DNA of 64,000 nucleotides, from contig JAVJRN010000066.1 in assembly GCA_040218415.1 (NCBI GenBank), forward strand, positions 124,001-188,000, in the 5' to 3' direction. Below the pieces are notes generated by a model. It worked only from the letters and a program-made list of their open reading frames with translations. It made no database searches and was not told the origin of the DNA. The position numbers and the translations under genes are program-made. The stretch is from JAVJRN01 sp040218415. Its GTDB lineage: Bacteria; Bacteroidota; Bacteroidia; Cytophagales; Cyclobacteriaceae. Positions within the stretch are counted from its first letter, which is position 1. Each line of letters starts with the position of its first letter. This document shows, piece after piece, positions 45,540 through 54,014 of this stretch.

Positions 45540-46313
45540 ATGGAAATCAAAGAACAGATTATCACCTACAGCAAAGAGCTGCGATTACCGGTATTCCGCA
45601 GGGATTATAAAGACCTTGCGGTGGAAGCCGCAAAACAGGGGTTGGAATACGAAGGTTATTTACTCCAATTGATGGAGCGAGAGTATGAAATGCGTGTTGA
45701 AAATAGAAAAAAGACACAAATTCGTCAGGCAGGCTTCCCTTCAAAATACTACCTTCAAGACCTAAAAAGGCAGTATTTACCTACATCAGCACAAGAAAAA
45801 CTACCACTCCTCGAACGGCTGGACTTCATCACAGAAGGTCAAAACGTTATTTTAGCTGGTAATCCAGGGACAGGGAAAACACACATCGCCATTGGGCTAG
45901 GACTAAAAGCCTGTATGAAAGGCTATAAGGTGCTTTTTACAAGCATCCATGGACTGTTAACACAATTAAGAGAGTCACATTCCACGCGTACACTCAAACA
46001 AACAGAAAACAGATTTGAAAAATATGATCTGGTCATCTGCGATGAGTTTGGGTACGTATCTTTTGATAAACAAGGCGCAGAATTGCTTTTCAACCATCTT
46101 TCACTGAGATCAGGCAGAAAATCGACCATTATCACCACCAACCTTTCTTTTGATCGATGGGAGGAGATATTTGGAGATCCGGTACTTACTGCAGCATTGG
46201 TAGACAGAATGACTCATAAGGCGTATTTGATCAACATGAATGGTGACTCCTACAGACTCAAAGAGACCAAAGAAATGAACCAGAGAGACAAGAAAGAAAA
46301 GGATATAACGTAA
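45540..46313 (+). CDS. istB: IS21-family ATP-binding helper IstB
   Basis: 257 residues of the DnaC-like AAA+ fold: Walker A GNPGTGKTH near 105, Walker B LVICDEFGY near 165, sensor region STIITTNLSFDRW. It selects the target DNA and stimulates IstA. The last codons and the stop lie inside the left arm of a 52-bp palindrome. Confidence 0.95.
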   Translation: MEIKEQIITYSKELRLPVFRRDYKDLAVEAAKQGLEYEGYLLQLMEREYEMRVENRKKTQIRQAGFPSKYYLQDLKRQYLPTSAQEKLPLLERLDFITEGQNVILAGNPGTGKTHIAIGLGLKACMKGYKVLFTSIHGLLTQLRESHSTRTLKQTENRFEKYDLVICDEFGYVSFDKQGAELLFNHLSLRSGRKSTIITTNLSFDRWEEIFGDPVLTAALVDRMTHKAYLINMNGDSYRLKETKEMNQRDKKEKDIT

Positions 46314-46354
46314 CGCCATGGATAGGCTAGCCTATCCATGGCGTTACGTTATAT
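46303..46354. terminator. 52-bp perfect palindrome at the istB stop
   Basis: All 26 base pairs match around the centre between 46328 and 46329 (AGGCT/AGCCT). The stop codon of istB (46311-46313) lies in the left arm. With no loop it forms a snap-back hairpin. A T-run does not follow directly, so this may be a transcription barrier, an RNA-stabilising hairpin or a DNA structure with a role in transposition; terminator is a provisional class. Confidence 0.75.
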
Positions 46355-46453
46355 AGTAATAATTTAATTATTAACCATAAATGGTATACTTTTGAACTGA
46401 AACACTGGTATACTTTTCAAGTGAAATAAGCAGGAAAGGATGCCAAAAGTAGT

Positions 46454-49400
46454 GTGGGAGTAATCATAGAGGCGAAGCGTCCGTCCAATAAGTCGGAGAT
46501 GGTCACGAAGGACAACATCAACACCAAAGCCTTTCAGGAACTGGTGCTGTACTACCTAAGGGAGCGCATCACAGCCAACAATCTGAACGTCAAATATCTC
46601 ATCGCTACCAATATCAATGAGTGGTTCATCTTCGATGCACAGCTATTCGAAAAGGAATTTGCGCAAAGCAAAAGTCTCGTAAAGCAGTTTAAAGACTTTG
46701 AAGAAAAGCGGCTTTCTGGTACGGATACCTCCTTTTTCTATGATTCGGTAGCGCGTCCTTTCATCGATGGCATCAGCCAAGAGCTAAGTTTTACTTACTT
46801 TGATATTCGCTCGTATGAGAAGCCGCTTCGCAGTAGCGATAAGCAAGAAGACAAAAGACTGATTGCGCTTTTCAAACTGCTATCACCACAGCACTTGCTC
46901 AAGCTGCCTTTTGCCAATGATAGCAACTCACTGGACAAACGCTTCTACGCTGAGCTGCTCCACATCATTGGGCTGGAAGAGGTGAAGGATGGTGGTAAAA
47001 AAGTCATTGAAAGAAAGGCTGATGGAAAGCGAAACCCCGGTTCGCTGCTGGAAAACGCCATCAACATCATAGACGAGCGGGACAGGATGCGCTCACTAGA
47101 AAAACCTTCCCGATTTGGCGAAAGCCACCATGAACGACTCTACACAATCGGACTGGAGCTGTGCATCACTTGGGTCAATAGGATTCTATTCCTGAAACTG
47201 CTCGAATCCCAACTGGTGTCTTACCACAAAGGAGATCCAAGCTATCGATTTCTCAATGTGGAGACTGTGCCCAACTACGACGCATTGGATCAGCTCTTCT
47301 TTGGCGTACTCGCCAAAAAGCCCGAAGACCGAAGGGAAGCCATCCAAGCTAAGTATGGCAAGGTGCCTTATCTCAACTCTTCCCTTTTTGAGCCTACCGA
47401 GCTAGAGCAAATACTAGAGGTGACCCAGCTGGATAATAACCTTGACTTGGCGCTCATTAGCGGGACGGTATTGAAAAGCGATAACGGCAAGAAGCGCACT
47501 GGGTCTATGGATACGTTGGCCTATCTCTTTGCTTTTCTGGATGCGTATGACTTCACCAGTGAAGGTGGGCTGGACATACAGGAAGATAACAAAACGCTGA
47601 TCAATGCCTCGGTGCTGGGTTTGATTTTCGAAAAGATCAATGGCTACAAAGACGGCTCTTTCTTCACGCCGGGTTTCATCACCATGTACATGTGCCGCGA
47701 GACCATCCGCCGCTCGGTGGTGCAGAAGTTCAACGATACCAAGGGCTGGAAATGTAAGGATTACGCTGAGCTAAAAGAGGACTTGCAGGATTATATCAAA
47801 GAAAGTGACCGAAAGGCTGCCCGTGCAGAAGCCAATAACATAGTGAATAGCCTTAAAATATGCGACCCTGCGGTGGGGTCTGGTCATTTCCTCGTCTCTG
47901 CGCTCAATGAAATGATAGCCATCAAAAGCGATTTAAAAATACTGGTAGATAGGACTGGCGAAAGAATCTCCGACTATGAACTGGAAGTGGTCAATGATGA
48001 GCTGATGATCTCTGACATAGACGAAGGGGTACCTTTCCAGTACCATGCGGACAACAAAAGCAGCCAGCGACTACAAGAAGCACTCTTCCACGAGAAGCAA
48101 ACCATTATCGAAAACTGTCTCTTCGGGGTGGACATTAACCCCAACTCTGTAAAAATCTGCCGACTCAGGTTGTGGATAGAGCTGCTGAAGAATGCATATT
48201 ACGTCATCGGTAGCGAGCGCAGCGACAAGAAGTCTCTGACAACAAGTACCCGTCACTTCGATACGACCGCAGGGAGTGAGAAGTCCCCTTCTACTAGCCA
48301 GGAGACTTCTCAGTCGTCCCTCCATCGAAGTGACGGCCAGAAAGACCTCCAAACCCTGCCCAACATAGACATCAATATCAAGTGTGGCAACTCGCTGATT
48401 AGTCGGTTTGCGTTGAGTACTTCTCTTACTCAAGCATTCAAAATGAATAAAAAGTATAAAAACATTGAGGTATATAAATCGGCGGTAAATCAATATAAAA
48501 ATGCTTCAGATAAGGAAGCAAAGCACGAACTGGAGCGTTTGATTAAGGATATTAAAAGTGATTTTCAAACGAGCATCGGCAATTACTCTGATCCTAACAA
48601 AATTAAACTTTCGAGACTCGGTGAAAAGCTATTCAAACTAACAGGAATCGGCAGAGGAGGTTTTACAAATATGCTATTTGAAGAACAGGGAGAATACACT
48701 CCAAAAGCAAACAAAACTAAGCGAAAAAAGGAAATTGAGAAGATTCAGAAGGAGATTGAAAAAGTCACCTCAGAATTGGAGGCAGTAAAAAACAATAAGA
48801 TCTATGAAAACGCCTTTGAATGGCGGTTTGAGTTTCCCGAAGTGCTCAATGACGATGGAGACTTTGTAGGATTCGATACGGTGATTGGAAATCCGCCTTA
48901 TATTAGACAGGAGGAATTGAAGGAATACAAAGCTCAATTCAAATCGGTCTTTACTACTTACTCAGGCGCAGCTGATATCTATGTTTTCTTTATTGAAAGA
49001 GGCTTTTCGATCATGAAAGATCAGGGTCACTTTACTTATATCATGCCGAATAAGTTTATGCAGGCAGGATATGGTAAAGCGGCAAGACACTTCTTGTTAG
49101 AAAATGACTTAGTGGAAATTGTTGACTTTGGTGATTTACAAGTTTTTGATGAAGCTACTACTTACCCATGTATTCTAATCGCCAAAAAATCACCTCCTTC
49201 TAATGATTTACTGACTTTACCCGTCACCACTTTAGAGTATCCTGATGGGTTTCTAAATTACGTTTATTCAAACAGAGACCATATTCAACAAGAAAGCTTA
49301 TCTGAGGAGACCTGGGTGGTTTCAAATAAGGAAGATCAGAGTCTGTTGAATCGTATAAAGGCTATTAGTAATCCTTTAGATATATTCGTAAATGGAGGAG

Positions 49401-50185
49401 CAAAAAGAGGAGTTGTTACCGGACTTTCAGAAGCATTTGTTATAGATGATCCAAAGAAGGGAGAACTTCTTTCTATGGACCCAAAGAATCAATCCGTTAT
49501 AAAGTCACTAATTCAAGGTAGGGATTTGAAACCATATTGTAATGCTCGACCTGACAAGAATCTACTGTTTATTCCTTGGCACTTTCCTTTACATGAAGAT
49601 TTGTCTATCAAGGGTGCATCCGAAAAAGCCACCAAAGAATTTGAAAAAGAATATCCCAGCATTTATGAACACCTTTCTGAATATAAGGGGAAATTAAGTG
49701 CTCGGAATAAAGTGGAAACGGGTATCAGATATGAATGGTACGCGATGCAACGATATGCGTCTGACTATTATCAAGATTTTGAAAAGCCAAAAATCATGTA
49801 TCAAGCTTTTCAAGTCAAGCCATGTTTCATTTACGACGATCAAGGACTTTTTTGTAATAACTCAATTTGGTTCATACCATCAAGCGACTTGGTTCTGTTA
49901 GGAATTTTAAATTCAAAAATGGGCTGGTGGCTAATATCAAAATACTGCACTCAGATACAAAATGGATATCAGCTCATCTGGAAATATTTTAGTCAGATAC
50001 CAATTGTGAAGGCAAACGAAAATCAGTCTGAAGCAATAACTTCCAAAGTCACCCAAATCCTAGACCTCAAAAAAGCCGATCCTACGACAGATACCAGCGC
50101 GCTGGAGGCGGAGATAGATCAGTTGGTATATGAGCTGTATGGGTTGACTGATGAGGAGATTGGGATTGTGGAGGGAAATGGTTAA
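46454..50185 (+). CDS. Type IIG restriction-modification enzyme (Eco57I-like), 5' truncated by IS21
   Basis: 1243 residues from GTG 46454. A PD-(D/E)xK-like nuclease part begins at once with VGVIIEAKRP (the xExK strand), the methyltransferase SAM motif DPAVGSGHF lies near 475, the adenine-methylation motif NPPY near 816, and a target-recognition region fills the C-terminus. Such single-chain enzymes cut beside and methylate an asymmetric site. The open frame runs back only to the IS21 right end, so the N-terminal part of the nuclease (roughly 90 residues by memory of the family) is missing. A 29-codon palindromic element is inserted in frame near residue 600. Cleavage is probably lost; methylation may persist if it is expressed. 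Confidence 0.88.
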   Translation: MGVIIEAKRPSNKSEMVTKDNINTKAFQELVLYYLRERITANNLNVKYLIATNINEWFIFDAQLFEKEFAQSKSLVKQFKDFEEKRLSGTDTSFFYDSVARPFIDGISQELSFTYFDIRSYEKPLRSSDKQEDKRLIALFKLLSPQHLLKLPFANDSNSLDKRFYAELLHIIGLEEVKDGGKKVIERKADGKRNPGSLLENAINIIDERDRMRSLEKPSRFGESHHERLYTIGLELCITWVNRILFLKLLESQLVSYHKGDPSYRFLNVETVPNYDALDQLFFGVLAKKPEDRREAIQAKYGKVPYLNSSLFEPTELEQILEVTQLDNNLDLALISGTVLKSDNGKKRTGSMDTLAYLFAFLDAYDFTSEGGLDIQEDNKTLINASVLGLIFEKINGYKDGSFFTPGFITMYMCRETIRRSVVQKFNDTKGWKCKDYAELKEDLQDYIKESDRKAARAEANNIVNSLKICDPAVGSGHFLVSALNEMIAIKSDLKILVDRTGERISDYELEVVNDELMISDIDEGVPFQYHADNKSSQRLQEALFHEKQTIIENCLFGVDINPNSVKICRLRLWIELLKNAYYVIGSERSDKKSLTTSTRHFDTTAGSEKSPSTSQETSQSSLHRSDGQKDLQTLPNIDINIKCGNSLISRFALSTSLTQAFKMNKKYKNIEVYKSAVNQYKNASDKEAKHELERLIKDIKSDFQTSIGNYSDPNKIKLSRLGEKLFKLTGIGRGGFTNMLFEEQGEYTPKANKTKRKKEIEKIQKEIEKVTSELEAVKNNKIYENAFEWRFEFPEVLNDDGDFVGFDTVIGNPPYIRQEELKEYKAQFKSVFTTYSGAADIYVFFIERGFSIMKDQGHFTYIMPNKFMQAGYGKAARHFLLENDLVEIVDFGDLQVFDEATTYPCILIAKKSPPSNDLLTLPVTTLEYPDGFLNYVYSNRDHIQQESLSEETWVVSNKEDQSLLNRIKAISNPLDIFVNGGAKRGVVTGLSEAFVIDDPKKGELLSMDPKNQSVIKSLIQGRDLKPYCNARPDKNLLFIPWHFPLHEDLSIKGASEKATKEFEKEYPSIYEHLSEYKGKLSARNKVETGIRYEWYAMQRYASDYYQDFEKPKIMYQAFQVKPCFIYDDQGLFCNNSIWFIPSSDLVLLGILNSKMGWWLISKYCTQIQNGYQLIWKYFSQIPIVKANENQSEAITSKVTQILDLKKADPTTDTSALEAEIDQLVYELYGLTDEEIGIVEGNG
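48250..48336. repeat. 87-bp palindromic element inside the restriction gene
   Basis: Perfect 13-bp terminal inverted repeats, CCGTCACTTCGAT at 48250 and ATCGAAGTGACGG ending at 48336, with an inner inverted pair TGAGAAGTC/GACTTCTCA. 87 bp equals 29 codons, so the frame is kept and it encodes a Ser/Thr/Gln-rich insert between two conserved methylase segments. The intergenic elements at 61752-61838 and 62035-62121 have the same ends and an equal length (87 bp from CGTCA to TGACG). Confidence 0.85.
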
Positions 50186-50334
50186 ACCATTTTTAAAAAT
50201 ATCGAATACCAACCATAGCCCACGGATTAATCGGAAAGCCGCACTACCGTTTGATATGGAAATGCGATAATCAAACTGGTTGCCCAATTTTTAAAAGCTA
50301 TTGAAGCCCTGACTTTGATGGGTCGTTACGGCAT

Positions 50335-50370
50335 AAAAAAACCTCCAAGGATTTTGAATCCTTGGAGGTT
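50335..50370 (-). terminator. Terminator of the minus-strand gene at 50.4 kb
   Basis: Stem CCTCCAAGGAT/ATCCTTGGAGG with a TTTGA loop; on the minus strand it is followed by seven T. Lies about 55 bp after the coiled-coil gene stop. Confidence 0.9.
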
Positions 50371-50425
50371 ATACTACCACCATTGCTGCATTAAATCGAG
50401 CAAAGTGTTGAGAGATATGCGGCGC

Positions 50426-51076
50426 TCAACTCCCCTTCACTATCCCCAGCATTTCCAATAACTGCGGTTCGTCCTCTAGGGCTATTCGAGCCACGGCAAT
50501 GTAGTCGCTCATCCATTCTTCCAGATCATCCAGCGCCTTGTCTCGCGCCTCGGTGGCTGCTTGTGCTTCGCCTTTCTCTTTGAGCTGCTCGTTGTACTTC
50601 TGCTCTAGGGCAGTGAGTTCCAAACTAGCGGCTGTGAGTTCTTCCTGAGAGGTGTTGAATTTGGCCAGTGCCGCAAGTGCTACGGGCGAGAGCATGACAT
50701 TCGTATAGAAAGCTTTTGCCTGCTGTAACCAGCCGGGAAAAGCCTGCTTGCGCCCTCCGCTGAGTTGAAGAGCTTCATAGTTTGCCTTGTCCCCCTTTAG
50801 GCCTATTCGTGCCAATTTGACCTGTCGCATATAGGTTTTATTCATAGCAGCTCGCGCTACCTGAAATGCATCAGTGGCAGCATACTGCTCGCCATATTCC
50901 TGCTTTTGCTTTGCTTGCAGCCCGGCTGTTGTGTCTAAGAGCGCCATGCCCTCATTCATGGTGGCTAGGTCATAGCCATAACTGGTGATTACTGTGCTAA
51001 TGGCTTCTACATCTCGCCCATTGGTAATGGCATTTCTCGCAAAGAGTAGTTTTCCGTCAATTGATTCATTGTCCAT
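50426..51076 (-). CDS. Coiled-coil hypothetical protein
   Basis: 216 residues, all helical, no leader. Regions of note: an N-terminal FARNAIT segment, KQKQEYGEQYAATDAF, a heptad-rich stretch (about 135-185) and the ending LEEWMSDYIAVARIALEDEPQLLEMLGI. I recall similar uncharacterised proteins in Bacteroidota but no function. Array C lies 33 bp upstream of its start codon, and a strong terminator follows. Confidence 0.75.
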   Translation of the reverse strand: MDNESIDGKLLFARNAITNGRDVEAISTVITSYGYDLATMNEGMALLDTTAGLQAKQKQEYGEQYAATDAFQVARAAMNKTYMRQVKLARIGLKGDKANYEALQLSGGRKQAFPGWLQQAKAFYTNVMLSPVALAALAKFNTSQEELTAASLELTALEQKYNEQLKEKGEAQAATEARDKALDDLEEWMSDYIAVARIALEDEPQLLEMLGIVKGS

Positions 51077-51109
51077 AGTTCTATTGTATTTTTAAAGGTT
51101 TAAAAGATG

Positions 51110-51277
51110 CGTTTTTGTTAATAATGGAAGCGTTTTTGTTGTTCTCCCTATCGTTTTTATCGTTGCTGTGAGCGTTTTTGTCATTTTCTCTAGCGTTTTT
51201 GTGGCTGCCCTGAGCGTTTTTGTCATTTTTATTAGCGTTTTTATGGTTGACTGTATCGTTTTTATGATTTTTTGATG
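51110..51277. repeat. Array C: 21-bp-period degenerate tandem repeat, 8 units
   Basis: CGTTTTT begins at 51110, 51131, 51152, 51173, 51194, 51215, 51236 and 51257, every step exactly 21 bp. Constant part AGCGTTTTTGT (or TCGTTTTTAT), remainder variable. On the minus strand a frame with TKT-type heptads stays open, which follows from the 21-bp period. It fills most of the gap between the lipase and the coiled-coil gene. Confidence 0.88.
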
Positions 51278-51348
51278 CTTGGCAGTCATTTTCAGGTGCG
51301 GTTTGGTCTTTCTATCCTTGCCTGACGATAATCACTACTCATGGCCAC

Positions 51349-52563
51349 TTATATTTCGGTAACGATATGCGTGATCCCATCTTCTGATACCTGATGATTT
51401 TTCAGCGCTGTGACGCGATGTACTGAGCGCCCAAACACCTTGTTTTCATAGCCTGAGGCATTTTGACTGGTGCTTAAATAAGAATTGATGATGCGCTGTA
51501 CACGGTTGTCCTTCAGGAAAAATGGATGCTTAAAATCATCCAACCAAGGCCTGTTTCGGAAGTCGTAGGTTGGAATATCCTCGAAGTAATGGCAGGAGCT
51601 TGCACATGGCACTACTCCATCTCCTCCTTCATTATATTGAAGCGACTTCTGAAAGTCGAAATAATTGTCAGGGTTACCATCCGCTGGATGTTTTTCGATG
51701 ACTATGTCGGTGAGTGTTTTGACGTCTGTTTTGACAAGTACCATCATTTTTGCTTTCTGCTCCTCAGTAATATGATCCATCCATTTGCTAAGATTTTCCA
51801 ATTCGCTTTTGGCAGTATTTAGATTCACAATGAATTTTTCAATGGATCGATTTTTTTCAGGATCATTTCCCTGTGTTACCAAGTTTTTTTGCCAATTATC
51901 TTTATTCCATAGGTCGATAGGCGAACCATCACTAGCGTCAATAGCATAGTGACTGTAGGTAGGGAGCAGTTCAAAAAGAGCAGGTAAAGACCTGGCAAGC
52001 TTGCGTATTTCGTCACGCTTAAAGAAAAAGCCCTGACCCACAGCCATGGCTGATATCGCATCTGCTGCACCCAAAAAAGGAGGTACCGTAAATACGATTT
52101 TATCGATCCTATCCATTCCATGCGCTTGGATATAATAGCGCAAAGGCATGTTGCCCATGCTATGCGTTACAAAATCGAAATGAGTAATAGTTGCGACGCG
52201 ATCACTTGCCTTACTTTTTTCTACAAGCTCATCCATGAAAAGCTTCAATCTGCGGCCATTTTCTTTATTGGGAAGTCGCCAGTCATAAGGAAAAATAAAC
52301 TTGTTTTTGTAGACAGGATTGAGCTTTTTCCAAAACTCTCTGTATGCGAGCGGCTCGATTTGAAGCGGTTTTACTATGGTATTATAGTCTTCTTCATAGA
52401 AGCGTTCATTGTGCTGGAATGTCAATTCAGTTCTGGAAATATCATCAAAATTGAATCGAACGTCTTCCCACAAGACCTCATTGTTGATCGTATTTGCGTC
52501 GTACAATTTGGTTCCCTTGATCCCGGGAATGAATATCAGTGCTTTGTTCATAGAATTTATCAT
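51349..52563 (-). CDS. Lecithin:cholesterol acyltransferase-like lipase
   Basis: About 404 residues from ATG 52563 (a GTG 11 codons earlier is possible). Alpha/beta hydrolase with the LCAT features IFIPGIKGTKLYD near the start, nucleophile THSMGNMPLRYY (about Ser150-160) and GDGVVPCASS, the Asp block of LCAT-type lipases. It probably acts on phospholipid or other acyl esters. No leader is visible, so it is cytosolic or exported by other means. Adjacent to a peptidoglycan-hydrolase-like gene on the same strand (48 bp gap). Confidence 0.85.
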   Translation of the reverse strand: MINSMNKALIFIPGIKGTKLYDANTINNEVLWEDVRFNFDDISRTELTFQHNERFYEEDYNTIVKPLQIEPLAYREFWKKLNPVYKNKFIFPYDWRLPNKENGRRLKLFMDELVEKSKASDRVATITHFDFVTHSMGNMPLRYYIQAHGMDRIDKIVFTVPPFLGAADAISAMAVGQGFFFKRDEIRKLARSLPALFELLPTYSHYAIDASDGSPIDLWNKDNWQKNLVTQGNDPEKNRSIEKFIVNLNTAKSELENLSKWMDHITEEQKAKMMVLVKTDVKTLTDIVIEKHPADGNPDNYFDFQKSLQYNEGGDGVVPCASSCHYFEDIPTYDFRNRPWLDDFKHPFFLKDNRVQRIINSYLSTSQNASGYENKVFGRSVHRVTALKNHQVSEDGITHIVTEI

Positions 52564-52611
52564 TGGTGTCGTTAAAAATTCATCACCCCAAGCCACTCGG
52601 CTGGGTCGTCC

Positions 52612-53274
52612 TTATTCATTTAAAATGGTATTCAAATAATTTCTAGTTGCAGGACCATAGATGCCATCCACTTTGAGTTTGGCGTTGGTCTGGACTTGCT
52701 TAATGGCATTTTCTGTCTTGGAGCCAAATATTCCGTCGGCAGTGCCTACTGGGTAATTGGCTTGGTTCAGGGCTTCTTGTAGTTTCTTGACTTTCGCTCC
52801 CGTATCGTCTTTTTTGAGGATACCATCGGGGAGGTTGAGTATTTGGGAAGATTGGAGTTTGCGAAAGCCTAAGACAGTATCCGCTTTCATCGCGGAGATG
52901 CTTACTTGATTGCCCTGATTGCCTCCGAGGCAATACACTCTGGAGAGATCTCTGGCATACCCCATGAAGAAGCCTACATGGCCTTGCCAGCTATCTGGGG
53001 AGCTGCGCCAAAATATGACAATATCTCCCGGTTCGGGATCGTCGGTTGGGGTGCCAATATCCAGCCATGAGCGGGCATTGGCTAGTTTGGAGCGTTTCAA
53101 TCCGGCTTTCATGGCTACCCAGCTTACAAAAATGGAGCACCAAGGAGTTTCATCGTCATTGACCCACTCAAAACCAGATTCCTTGGCGTAATTGACGATG
53201 GTCTGATTGTGGTCAGAGCCAGCGATTTCTTTGATACCTAGCTGGGAGGAAGCGATCTCAAGTAGTTTGCTCAT
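52612..53274 (-). CDS. CHAP/NlpC-like peptidoglycan hydrolase with binding domain
   Basis: 220 residues. N-terminal TIGR02594/CHAP-type domain with catalytic Cys in ETPWCSIFVSWVAMKAG, His in GHVGFFMG and the GGNQGNQVSIS strand; C-terminal peptidoglycan-binding-1 domain (LQEALNQANYPVGTADGIFG). No leader. It would cut peptide cross-links in peptidoglycan. Such leaderless enzymes occur in phages and as secretion-system effectors; with the LCAT-like lipase next door an envelope-attack unit is conceivable, but no immunity gene or secretion gene is nearby. Confidence 0.9.
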   Translation of the reverse strand: MSKLLEIASSQLGIKEIAGSDHNQTIVNYAKESGFEWVNDDETPWCSIFVSWVAMKAGLKRSKLANARSWLDIGTPTDDPEPGDIVIFWRSSPDSWQGHVGFFMGYARDLSRVYCLGGNQGNQVSISAMKADTVLGFRKLQSSQILNLPDGILKKDDTGAKVKKLQEALNQANYPVGTADGIFGSKTENAIKQVQTNAKLKVDGIYGPATRNYLNTILNE

Positions 53275-54014
53275 TGTTGGTTTCGGTTAGATAATGACGG
53301 TTGACCCAAAGCACTATTTTGAATGATTACCTGACCGCTTTTTCCAAACCCTACTACAATCATCTGATAGTATTTAACTGAATTCGTTAACTAAATTAGA
53401 ACAGGCTTATTTTTATATCAATACCTAAAAAGTGGTATTTTAATTACCCAAAACCTCTATAATTAAATTATACGCATGATTAAATTGTGTTTTTTAAAGT
53501 GGGTGTTAGTTTTTTTCAAGTAAAAATCCCTCCCTACTCCCATTAATAGAGCCTAAAAAAAGAGCGCGATTTTAAATTGACTGGATGCTATCGGTGGGGA
53601 GCTTGTACTGATGAAATTGAAGCTGGAATGACTGATAACCTGAATTCGATTTTGAAAGCTACCCTTCTGCGTTATTGCGAAAGCTTAAAGCTTGAAAAGG
53701 TTTAAAGCTTGAAGCAATCTGCAACTTCGATGAGATTGCTTCAATAAAAATCTCATTTTAATCGGTTCTTATTTCGCAAAGACGATTTTAACGCTGATTT
53801 CAATGTTTTATTAATCGAACTCAGATGATTACCCTAATACAGCCGTTCGATTGAGTAACTCACACTACGTGACTTTTAGGAACGAGGCTGTAAAGAGAGC
53901 TGGAGGAACTCTAGAAGAACTGCCAGAAAGAAGCAAATGCATGTATCGAGAATCCAGCTGAATCTAGGAAGGACAAACTAAAGACTTGTAATCCGGGAAA
54001 GCGCTATAACATGT
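53275..54014. other. 740-bp gene-free stretch with hairpins
   Basis: Contains GAAGCAATCT/AGATTGCTTC (53711-53742, 10-bp perfect arms, 12-nt loop) next to a short direct repeat TTAAAGCTTGAA. No supported frame. It separates the lipase cluster from the DUF1501/DUF1800 operon. Confidence 0.55.

Larger units (their letters stand above)
43897..46432 (+). mobile_element. IS21-family insertion sequence
   Basis: About 2.54 kb, bounded by TG...CA. Each end has two copies of a CACTTGAAAAGT-type repeat about 23 bp apart, inverted between the ends (left starts near 43906; right lies within 46377-46423), as usual for IS21 multiple terminal repeats. It encodes istA and istB. I see no target-site duplication: the six bases left (TCCAAC) and right (GGAAAG) differ. 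This suggests a rearrangement or adjacent deletion after insertion. Confidence 0.92.

Noticed and set aside
48071..48493. 140-residue minus-strand protein
   Set aside because: It lies antisense within the restriction gene and is partly made by the palindromic element.
51092..51289. Small TKT-repeat protein on the minus strand
   Set aside because: Same reason as for array B; no domain or leader, and it is created by the repeat.
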